Origin: a bacterium
GTDB lineage: Bacteria > Krumholzibacteriota > Krumholzibacteriia > LZORAL124-64-63
Direction of reading: 5' to 3'
DNA: 64,000 nt
NCBI GenBank assembly: GCA_024223715.1
Contig: JAAEOA010000161.1
Location: 1-64,000 of the forward strand
Shown: piece after piece, positions 1 through 6,958 of the stretch
How positions within the stretch are numbered: position 1 is the stretch's first letter
Layout: each line of letters opens with the position of its first letter
Notes under the pieces: model-generated
The model's input: the letters and a program-made list of their open reading frames with translations, nothing else
Databases searched by the model: none
What the model was told of the DNA's origin: nothing
Position numbers and translations under genes: made by a program

Positions 1-12
1 AGTGCGGTTCAT
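1..12 (-). CDS. start of a gene cut by the left edge
   Basis: Only the first four codons (Met-Asn-Arg-Thr) lie in the window. The ATG overlaps the TGA of the upstream rhodanese-like gene in an ATGA arrangement, which argues for a real, translationally coupled gene in the same operon as the rhodanese and DUF1573 genes. Function cannot be read from four residues. Confidence 0.55.
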
Positions 13-563
13 GGTGTTTCCTCACTTGCAGGAAAGTCTTCAACAATGGGCTCCAATTCGAATGGAGGAGACAAGGGTCCGCCAGCTTTCTCCCAGCCGG
101 AAACTCCAGCCCGCAAAATGAGAATATTTTCGTAGCCGCGCTTCAGAAGCTTGTCTGCAATATTGGAAACGGGATAAAGATCGCCATCACCAAAAAGCAG
201 AATGGGATCTTCCGGATAGAGGTAATCCATTAGGGCGAGCAAATCGTCGTCAAAAGATTTTTCCCGCAAGAGGAAAGCGCTGGAAATTGTGGTTTCCATT
301 TCGGCAGCGTTGGCCCTTGTATCAATAAACAGATAATTGCCTTCATCGAACAAACTCCGGGCTTCCTCCAAGTCAACCAAAGGAGCACTCAGCTCCAATT
401 CATAAGCTGTGGCATCGGCCTGTAAAGGCAGAGCATCAGGCCTTAACCACCAACTAAGACTGGCTGCAATAACCGAAACCAATAACAAAGCGAAAGCTTG
501 GAACATGGTTTTTTTCAGGTCAAAATTGATCCTGTGTTCAGAAGTTTGAGAAGATTGCATCAA
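9..563 (-). CDS. membrane-anchored rhodanese-like protein lacking the catalytic cysteine
   Basis: A 184-residue protein with a short cytoplasmic N-terminus, one membrane segment (about residues 20-40) and a C-terminal rhodanese fold (about 62-165). The CDC25/rhodanese landmarks are present: LFIDTR near the start of the domain and RGYENILILRAGVSGWEKAG near its end. The active-site loop, normally C-x-x-G-x-R, reads LLFGDGDLYPV and has no cysteine, so sulfurtransferase activity is unlikely. A binding or redox-scaffold role outside the cytoplasm is inferred. The first codon is TTG (563) or the following ATG (560); AGGAT just upstream spaces better to TTG. The gene follows the DUF1573 gene after 4 bp and overlaps the next gene by 4 bp, so all three are probably one operon. 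Confidence 0.8.
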   Translation of the reverse strand: MMQSSQTSEHRINFDLKKTMFQAFALLLVSVIAASLSWWLRPDALPLQADATAYELELSAPLVDLEEARSLFDEGNYLFIDTRANAAEMETTISSAFLLREKSFDDDLLALMDYLYPEDPILLFGDGDLYPVSNIADKLLKRGYENILILRAGVSGWEKAGGPLSPPFELEPIVEDFPASEETP

Positions 564-567
564 CCCA

Positions 568-1584
568 TCACATCCTAATCATGTAAGTGACGGGAATTTC
601 CATGACTGGTAGTTCTTTCAAGCTGGTGTGAATTTTTAAAGTCCCGTTAATCCGGCCGCTGGCCTCAATAGCTCTGGGGTCGGTTTTACTAATGGGAGCC
701 CCTTTGACAATAACCTTGGTCTGACGGTTGGGAGTGACTTCCTTAAAAGTCACATCAATTTCCGGCAGGTCACATTCCACTTTAGTGACTTTGTATTCCA
801 TTTCGCCTTCGTGAGGAAAGACTTGAATACTTGTGGAAAAGGATTTCTTGAAACGGAAATTCAGCTTGTCAACGCTGAACCGTAAGGCCAAAACAGGCCA
901 GGCTGACAAGTCGATATCGACAAATTCTTCACCCTCAATGTTTGTTTTGACCCGGACGTTGTCCCGCTGGCGTCCTGCAGGCATATCTTTGGGAACCGTG
1001 ATGACCAAAGCACTGGCCTGTGGGTTGCCTTCGTAATTGTTGACGGTACTGATATCAAAAAGGCCTTTGCGAGATTTATTGGCACTGATTTCCAGATTGG
1101 CTGCTTCCGTGGCTGTGAAGAGGACTTTTTTGGTTTCTGAAGTGCCCACTGATGTTTGGCTGAAACCCATACGCCGGCTTCCCGGGTCCACCAGCAGGGG
1201 AGAAAAAACATTGGCCTGAATGATGATGCTTGCATCGGGGGTGCTTGGGTCATTATTGAACACATGAACGATCTTGGTAATGTTGCCGTGGAATTTTTTA
1301 CTGTTGAATGAAATGTCCATGAAAGTCGATTCCCCGGGGGCCAGTTGCATCTTGTTCAGGGTGGGTACCGTACAGCCACAATCGGCTTTCACTTCGCTGA
1401 TGACCAACAGACCACCGCCTTTGTTAGTCAAAGTCACCTGCATTTCCCGGCTTTCGAGCTGGTTCATATTTCCAAGGTCGAAGCTGTCATTGTCCAGATG
1501 AATGACCTGGGCGATGGCAGAACCGGCAAAAAGCAGGCTGGACAGCAAAGAAATTAAAGACAGGGCGATGGCAACTGTTCGCAT
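568..1584 (-). CDS. DUF1573 domain secreted protein
   Basis: A 338-residue exported protein with a signal peptide (residues 1-25, ending near SAIAQ). The DUF1573 domain follows at about 30-130, with the hallmark DCGCTVPTL near residue 68, in which two cysteines flank a glycine. The remainder (about 130-338) looks like further Ig/ASH-type beta domains. DUF1573 proteins are common in the FCB group and often sit beside thiol or rhodanese genes; their role is not established. GGAAAGG lies 6 bp before the ATG. The gene leads an operon with the rhodanese-like gene and is divergent from the K+ channel gene. Confidence 0.85.
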   Translation of the reverse strand: MRTVAIALSLISLLSSLLFAGSAIAQVIHLDNDSFDLGNMNQLESREMQVTLTNKGGGLLVISEVKADCGCTVPTLNKMQLAPGESTFMDISFNSKKFHGNITKIVHVFNNDPSTPDASIIIQANVFSPLLVDPGSRRMGFSQTSVGTSETKKVLFTATEAANLEISANKSRKGLFDISTVNNYEGNPQASALVITVPKDMPAGRQRDNVRVKTNIEGEEFVDIDLSAWPVLALRFSVDKLNFRFKKSFSTSIQVFPHEGEMEYKVTKVECDLPEIDVTFKEVTPNRQTKVIVKGAPISKTDPRAIEASGRINGTLKIHTSLKELPVMEIPVTYMIRM

Positions 1585-1657
1585 GTGGAAACCTTTCCAT
1601 GGGGATTCCCTGCCTTCGGGGAGGGAATTAGTGACATTGAGAGAAAAACCAAAAGGT

Positions 1658-1663
1658 ATTATA
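1658..1663 (-). promoter_or_regulatory. possible -10 element for the DUF1573 operon
   Basis: On the minus strand this reads TATAAT, about 75 bp before the DUF1573 start. No good -35 lies at 16-18 bp, so this is a weak call from sequence alone. Confidence 0.3.
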
Positions 1664-1704
1664 ACCGATAACAGCGGTCTTGTTCCCCAACTTTTTTGTT
1701 CAGA

Positions 1705-1710
1705 TATAAT
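1705..1710 (+). promoter_or_regulatory. possible -10 element for the K+ channel gene
   Basis: TATAAT lies 59 bp before the ATG of the channel gene in a divergent intergenic region. The best upstream hexamer is TTGTTC at a 19-bp spacing, which is weak. Confidence 0.35.
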
Positions 1711-1769
1711 TTGGTGCTTTTCTCGCTGCTGGCAAGGGTTTAGGATGCCTTTTGTTGAACGGAGGTAAA

Positions 1770-2789
1770 ATGCTCAACAGCGAATTGAATCTCAACAGTG
1801 TGCGCAAGGGGCTGGGCCTGATGGTCCTGGTTATTGCGCTTGGAGTCTTGTGGTTTATGGCCATGGAAGGCTTTTCCTTTATGGACGCCCTCTATATGAC
1901 CATTATCACGGTAAGTACCGTAGGGTTTAATGAAGTCCATGTACTTGACATCTCGGGACGGATTTTTGTATTAGTATTGATTGTAACCGGGTTAACGGTA
2001 ATGACTTACACTCTCGGTGCTGTGGGCAAGGTCATCATTGAAGGATCTATCCAGCACTATCTCGGAAGGCAGCGCATGAATCGCGAAGTGGAAAATCTTA
2101 AGAACCATTACATGGTTTGCGGTCATGGCCGCATGGGGAACATTCTTTGTGAAGAATTGCAACGTGAGGGTGTTGATTTTGTCGTCATTGAACAGGATCC
2201 GGACAAAGCTCAAAAGCTGATCGAGAAAGGTTATCTGGTGGTGAAAGGTAATGCCACCGAAGATCACGTTCTGGAAACCGCCGGTGTTCGCCGGGCCAAG
2301 GGGCTGGTGGCCGTTGTCTCCAATAATGTAAATAATCTGTACATTACCTTATCTGCCCGGGAAATGAGCCGGCAGGAAAATCCCTATCTTTATATTCTTT
2401 CGCGTGCCACGGACCAAAGTGCCAGCGAAAAAATTACGCGGGCTGGAGCGAATCGGGTTATTTCGCCCTATGCTATTGGGGGAATGCGAATTGTTCAGGC
2501 TCTGTTGAGGCCCACCGTTTATGACTTTGTTGAGGTGGCCACTCAAAGCAGTGGTCTTGAACTGATGTTTGAAGAATTTATTGTGGGAATGGATTCCATT
2601 CTGAATGAAATCGCCATAAAGGACTCCAACATTCGCAGCGATTTTGACGTCATTGTTATTGGCATTAAAAAACCCAACGGTCAGATGATTTTTAATCCCG
2701 GACCCAATGTTACTATTCATACAGGTGATGAACTGATTGTTTTGGGTGACCGCGATCAATTAAAACGCCTGGAGAAGATTGTTCTTTAG
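1770..2789 (+). CDS. two-TM potassium channel with RCK (TrkA-N and TrkA-C) domains
   Basis: A 339-residue ion channel subunit. Two membrane helices (about 14-32 and 64-88) flank a pore loop containing TVSTVGFNEV. The selectivity filter keeps T-V-G-F but has Asn where MthK-type channels have Gly. A TrkA-N Rossmann domain follows (about 108-225; VCGHGRMGN is the nucleotide-binding glycine motif), then a TrkA-C domain (about 255-335). Such channels gate K+ flux in response to Ca2+, NAD(H) or nucleotides bound at the RCK ring. The start is the ATG preceded by GGAGGT; in-frame TTG codons 12-18 bp upstream are less likely because they precede that ribosome site. The gene stands alone ahead of cysK. 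Confidence 0.88.
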   Translation: MLNSELNLNSVRKGLGLMVLVIALGVLWFMAMEGFSFMDALYMTIITVSTVGFNEVHVLDISGRIFVLVLIVTGLTVMTYTLGAVGKVIIEGSIQHYLGRQRMNREVENLKNHYMVCGHGRMGNILCEELQREGVDFVVIEQDPDKAQKLIEKGYLVVKGNATEDHVLETAGVRRAKGLVAVVSNNVNNLYITLSAREMSRQENPYLYILSRATDQSASEKITRAGANRVISPYAIGGMRIVQALLRPTVYDFVEVATQSSGLELMFEEFIVGMDSILNEIAIKDSNIRSDFDVIVIGIKKPNGQMIFNPGPNVTIHTGDELIVLGDRDQLKRLEKIVL

Positions 2790-2830
2790 AGTATCTTTTA
2801 CCAGGACTCTTCCAAGATTAGGAGACATCC

Positions 2831-3766
2831 ATGAGAAATAGAATATATGACAATATTACCCAGCTTGTGGGCGATACGCCCTTGTTGCGACTAAACCAAT
2901 TGAATCAGACTTCGGCAAATATTCTGGCCAAACTCGAATCTTTTAACCCCATGTCCAGTGTAAAAGACCGCATTGGTGTGGCTATGATTGCCTCGGCTGT
3001 AGAACAGGGAAAACTTCAACCCGGTGGGCATATAATTGAAGCCACCAGTGGCAATACAGGCATCGGTTTGGCTTTTGCGGGCTCTGCTCAGGGGTTCAAA
3101 GTTACGTTGGTCATGCCCGAGAGCATGTCATTGGAAAGACGTCAGGTTTTACGGGCCCTGGGTGCGAAACTGGTTTTGACTGAAGCAGCCGGAGGAATGA
3201 AAAAAGCTGTGGAGGTAGCCAACGAGATGCACTCTTCAGATCCAGGCTCCTTTGTTCCCAGCCAATTCGATAATCCGGCCAATCCGGCCGCCCACAGTCA
3301 GAATACTGCACGGGAAATCTGGAATGATACTGGCGGCAAGGTCGATGTCCTGGTTGCCGGAGTGGGAACCGGTGGCACTTTGACCGGTTGTGGCCGTGAA
3401 TTGCGGAAAAAAAATCCGGACCTCAGGATTGTGGCAGTGGAACCGAAAGATTCAGCTGTTATTGGCGGTGGCGATGCCGGACCCCATAAAATCATGGGTA
3501 TCGGCGCTGGCTTTATTCCTGAAAACCTGGCCACAGACCTTATCGATGAAGTGGTTCAGGTGGAAAACGAGGAGGCTATGCAGTGGGCTCGCCAGGCAGC
3601 TGCGGAAGAAGGCCTTTTTGTGGGTATTTCTTCGGGAGCGGCTCTTGCTGCAGCAATGAAGGTGGGGGCCGAACCTGCCTGGAAAGACAAAAACATTGTG
3701 GTGGTTCTTCCGGATTTTGGAGAGCGTTACCTGTCAACTGATTTATTCAACCATTTGAAAGACTGA
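2831..3766 (+). CDS. cysK: cysteine synthase A (O-acetylserine sulfhydrylase)
   Basis: A 311-residue PLP enzyme that joins O-acetylserine and sulfide to give cysteine. The PLP-binding lysine is K45 in SSVKDR. The substrate loop TSGNTG is at about 72-77, the phosphate-binding glycine loop GTGGTLTG lies near 178-185, and the SSG motif is near the C-terminus. The length is normal for CysK. AGGAGAC precedes the ATG. cysE follows after 21 bp, so the two consecutive steps of cysteine synthesis are co-transcribed and their products may form the cysteine synthase complex. Confidence 0.95.
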   Translation: MRNRIYDNITQLVGDTPLLRLNQLNQTSANILAKLESFNPMSSVKDRIGVAMIASAVEQGKLQPGGHIIEATSGNTGIGLAFAGSAQGFKVTLVMPESMSLERRQVLRALGAKLVLTEAAGGMKKAVEVANEMHSSDPGSFVPSQFDNPANPAAHSQNTAREIWNDTGGKVDVLVAGVGTGGTLTGCGRELRKKNPDLRIVAVEPKDSAVIGGGDAGPHKIMGIGAGFIPENLATDLIDEVVQVENEEAMQWARQAAAEEGLFVGISSGAALAAAMKVGAEPAWKDKNIVVVLPDFGERYLSTDLFNHLKD

Positions 3767-3787
3767 AGAGAACCAGGGGATATATAA

Positions 3788-4714
3788 ATGACCAAGGACG
3801 ACAGAGTCAGCCGGTTGCGGAAATTGACCTCCCAGGTGGTGGACAGCTACCAGCAATTGGGTGGCATCAACTTGCTGGGCGAAAAAAATCTGCCCTCACA
3901 AAAAGCAGTAGCCAACATATTGCAGGAACTGCTTGCGGTAATTTTCCCCGGTTATCATGGGGACCCTGTATTTGGTGATGCAGATTTAGAATTGCTAGTT
4001 GGTGGCCGGCTGGATCGCTTAAATCGTCATTTGACCCAAATGGTTGAACAAACCCTGGTGTTTTGTTTCAAGAATGGCTGCCATTGCCCTTCCTTTAAAG
4101 GGCTTACTGAAAAAGATGACTGGCCCAGTGCCCTGGCAGTTTCTGCCCGCCAAATTTCGCTGGAATATCTTGAACAATTGCCGGAAATTCGGCGGCTTTT
4201 GGATACCGATGTCACGGCCGCGTATGAAGGGGACCCGGCGGCGGCCAATACTGAAGAAATCATTCTTTGTTATCCTGGAGTGCAGGCTATTGCGGTTCAC
4301 CGATTGGCTCATCCCTTATTTGTCATGGGGGTTCCGTTGTTACCGAGGATTATGAATGAATGGGCGCATCAGCGCACAGGTGTGGATATTCATCCCGGGG
4401 CAACTATTGGCGAATATTTTTTCATCGACCATGGGACCGGCGTCGTTATTGGAGAAACAACCCTCATTGGTAATAAAGTAAAAGTTTATCAGAGCGTAAC
4501 CCTGGGTGCTCTCAGCTTTAATAAAAATCAGGATGGTAGCCTCGTTAAAGGCGGCAAACGACATCCGACCCTGGAAGATGAAGTAACTATTTATGCCAAT
4601 GCTACCATTCTGGGGGGCGAAACAGTCATTGGGCGTAAGGCGGTTGTGGGTGGTGGAACCTGGATTACCAAATCGGTGGCTCCAGGTCAAAAAGTAACAG
4701 CCGGGAAATATTAG
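3788..4714 (+). CDS. cysE: serine O-acetyltransferase
   Basis: A 308-residue enzyme that acetylates serine with acetyl-CoA, the step before cysK. The N-terminal half (1-175) is helical. The C-terminal half is the left-handed beta-helix of hexapeptide repeats (GVDIHPGATIGEYFFIDHG onward), with the catalytic His in IDHGTGVVIGE. The protein is longer than E. coli CysE at its N-terminus, as in the larger serine acetyltransferase subgroup that includes epsC-like forms. It ends shortly after the helix (GQKVTAGKY), so the C-terminal tail that docks into CysK is short. AGGGGATAT precedes the ATG. Confidence 0.93.
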   Translation: MTKDDRVSRLRKLTSQVVDSYQQLGGINLLGEKNLPSQKAVANILQELLAVIFPGYHGDPVFGDADLELLVGGRLDRLNRHLTQMVEQTLVFCFKNGCHCPSFKGLTEKDDWPSALAVSARQISLEYLEQLPEIRRLLDTDVTAAYEGDPAAANTEEIILCYPGVQAIAVHRLAHPLFVMGVPLLPRIMNEWAHQRTGVDIHPGATIGEYFFIDHGTGVVIGETTLIGNKVKVYQSVTLGALSFNKNQDGSLVKGGKRHPTLEDEVTIYANATILGGETVIGRKAVVGGGTWITKSVAPGQKVTAGKY

Positions 4715-4721
4715 AGAGCGG

Positions 4722-4748
4722 AACCAGTGACAGGTTGGTTCTGGTTTT
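4722..4748 (+). terminator. weak terminator-like hairpin after cysE
   Basis: AACCAG (4722-4727) pairs with CTGGTT (4741-4746), followed by only a short T run. It may terminate the cysK-cysE transcript, but the stem is only six pairs. Confidence 0.35.
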
Positions 4749-4818
4749 GGAGTCAATTGCGTGTTAGAATTATCGGGAGATTTTGTTTTTTCAATTCAGA
4801 AATGAGGCGGCCAAGTTC

Positions 4819-6846
4819 ATGGCTTTTTCCAAATCGAAACAGGCAATATTAAAGCAGTTATTTTCATTTATGATTCTCAGTTTTTTATCCAGTGGAGCCA
4901 TGGCACAGGACCCCAACGATTTTCACGGTTTGAGTCGAGCCCGCTTCGAAGCCACAAAAATTAGTGCCGATGAAAAAGATGGCGCTCTGGGTGATTCCGC
5001 TGCCAACAGTGACCGCTACGACATGCTCAGTTATGACCTCGATTTGCGAATTGATCCTTCAGATACCAGCTGCGTCGGCTCCGTGGTTATGGTTTTCAGC
5101 AGTGTGGTATCCGATCTCCAGGAATTTGTTTTCGATTTTGACACTGGTTTCCCCATTTCACAGATCATGCATCACGGGTCGGCCGTGGTATTCAATCAAA
5201 TGACTGGTGATTCGGTTGTGGTGCAGTTACCGGTTCCGCTGGTTATGGGTCAGACCGATTCCCTGGTCGTGGAATATTCCGGACAACCCGAAGAACCCAG
5301 CTGGGAGCGGGGCTTGATTTTTCGAACCTACAGCTTCGGAGGCTACACTGCACCTCTGGTGGCGAACATGAGTGAACCGGCCTATGCCAAGTACTGGTGG
5401 CCATGCAAAGACCGTCCCGACGATAAAGCTTTTACCGCGGTCAGTTTGACCGTTCCCGATACCCTTATTGGGGTTTCCAACGGAACACTGGTTGCCGAAG
5501 AAATTCCCGAGGCCGGTTGGAAGACCTTCCACTGGCGTGAGTCTTACCCAATGCCCACCTATTTGGTTTCGGTTGCCATCAGTAACTATCAGCTTCAGTC
5601 TGAAGAGTGCACAACCTCCGGAGGATCAGCTGTCCCATTGCGTCATTGGGTTCTGCCTCCAGACTACGACGATGCTCTGGTCGATTTTGCTCCAGTGTGT
5701 GAAATGATGGATTTTTGTGAAGACAAATTCAGTGCTTATCCTTTCCTGGGTGAGAAATATGGGCATGCAGAATTTCTCTGGAATGGTGCTATGGAGCACA
5801 CAACAGTAACCAGCATTGGCCGTGGTTCCCTGACCGGGGCAGGCACTCATGACTGGTTAATTGTCCATGAACTGGGTCATCAGTGGTTTGGCGACAGCCT
5901 AACCCCCCGCAAGTGGGCAGATATCTGGTTGAACGAAGGATTTGCCACTTACACAGAAGCCTTGTGGGAAGAACACAAAGGCGGGCGTGAGGCTTATTTG
6001 GAATATCTTGACCTGAGCCGCAGCGAAGCTGTCTGGGAGTTTCAGGGTCCGGTCTACGATCCGGTCCCTGTTTTCCCCGGTCGGGTTATTTACGACAAAG
6101 GTTCCTGGATTGTGCACATGCTGCGTGAACGCCTGGGTGACGCGGTATTCTTTACTCTTCTGGAAGAATGGACCGGCAGTGGCGGCCGACCTGGCGGCAC
6201 GGTCATAACGGAAGAATTCATCGCCCTGGCGGAATCGGTTTCAGGTCAGGAACTGGGTAACTTTTTCTGGCCCTATTTGGAGAATACGCAACTGCCACGC
6301 ATTCTTTTTGAATATTCAATAAGTGAAGGAGACGCTGGAACAGATACCCATTTGGAAGTTTCACTGCGCCAAACTCAGGGGCAAATTTTTGACAATATTT
6401 TTCCCATATCTGTGACCACAGGCTCAGGAACCGAAGAGTTCAGGGTCAGTTTGCCCGGACGCTCGGTTCAGGCTGAGTTTGAATTGAATGCTCCCATCGA
6501 GTCGGTTCAATTGGATCCGGAAAGCAGTGTGCTTTGGAATGCTGCCGGAAGCAGTGGTCAATTTGAAGGCTTGAGCCTGGCCTATCCAAACCCATCAAGA
6601 GATCATTATGTTTATTTACGTTACCGTTTGGACGATACCGCAAATGTTGTTTTCCGGTTTTTTGACGCTCGTGGCCGTGAAGTTGCCCGTCGCAATCTGG
6701 GTTCCATCAGTCCCGAAGTTGGCTTTAATGAATATGTTTGGGATGAAAAAGATAACCGGGGAGCTCTTGTTTCTTCAGGTGTGTATTGGGCAACCATGGA
6801 AATAGATGGCAAGCGCTCTGTTTTGAAAATTTCCATAGTCCACTAA
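4819..6846 (+). CDS. secreted M1-family metallopeptidase with C-terminal FlgD-like sorting domain
   Basis: A 675-residue zinc aminopeptidase-type protein. It has a signal peptide (1-30, cleavage near AMAQ) and an N-terminal M1 beta domain with the exopeptidase loop GAMEH (usually GAMEN). The catalytic site is HELGHQWFG with H350, E351 and H354, and the third zinc ligand E373 in WLNEGF, which is the M1 spacing of 18. The last 80 residues form a FlgD-Ig/type IX-like domain (LAYPNPSRDH onward, ending KISIVH). Secretion to the cell surface is inferred. The ATG at 4819 is chosen because the signal peptide starts there; an upstream TTG would add 12 residues with no ribosome site. Confidence 0.88.
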   Translation: MAFSKSKQAILKQLFSFMILSFLSSGAMAQDPNDFHGLSRARFEATKISADEKDGALGDSAANSDRYDMLSYDLDLRIDPSDTSCVGSVVMVFSSVVSDLQEFVFDFDTGFPISQIMHHGSAVVFNQMTGDSVVVQLPVPLVMGQTDSLVVEYSGQPEEPSWERGLIFRTYSFGGYTAPLVANMSEPAYAKYWWPCKDRPDDKAFTAVSLTVPDTLIGVSNGTLVAEEIPEAGWKTFHWRESYPMPTYLVSVAISNYQLQSEECTTSGGSAVPLRHWVLPPDYDDALVDFAPVCEMMDFCEDKFSAYPFLGEKYGHAEFLWNGAMEHTTVTSIGRGSLTGAGTHDWLIVHELGHQWFGDSLTPRKWADIWLNEGFATYTEALWEEHKGGREAYLEYLDLSRSEAVWEFQGPVYDPVPVFPGRVIYDKGSWIVHMLRERLGDAVFFTLLEEWTGSGGRPGGTVITEEFIALAESVSGQELGNFFWPYLENTQLPRILFEYSISEGDAGTDTHLEVSLRQTQGQIFDNIFPISVTTGSGTEEFRVSLPGRSVQAEFELNAPIESVQLDPESSVLWNAAGSSGQFEGLSLAYPNPSRDHYVYLRYRLDDTANVVFRFFDARGREVARRNLGSISPEVGFNEYVWDEKDNRGALVSSGVYWATMEIDGKRSVLKISIVH

Positions 6847-6896
6847 AAAACGTTTAAGTCTTTTCTCCTTTTGCCGATCAATCCCTCATGAAACCC

Positions 6897-6929
6897 TGTT
6901 ACCCGGAGGCCTGCGGCTTTTTGGTAACA
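6897..6929 (+). promoter_or_regulatory. overlapping hairpins in the cheA leader
   Basis: An outer inverted repeat, TGTTACC (6897-6903) with GGTAACA (6923-6929), encloses a short stem, AGGCC-TGC-GGCTT followed by T residues (6907-6922). The inner stem resembles a weak terminator for the M1 peptidase gene. The outer stem would sequester that T run. The two folds are mutually exclusive only in part. Confidence 0.4.
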
Positions 6930-6958
6930 CGAAGAAGTCTCTGAACGGGAGTATTGCT

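Noticed and set aside
6880-6930. Possible cyclic-di-GMP riboswitch before cheA
   Set aside because: Only short stretches resemble the class I consensus; the conserved GCAAAGC core and tetraloop-receptor arrangement are missing on both strands. Only plain hairpins are reported.
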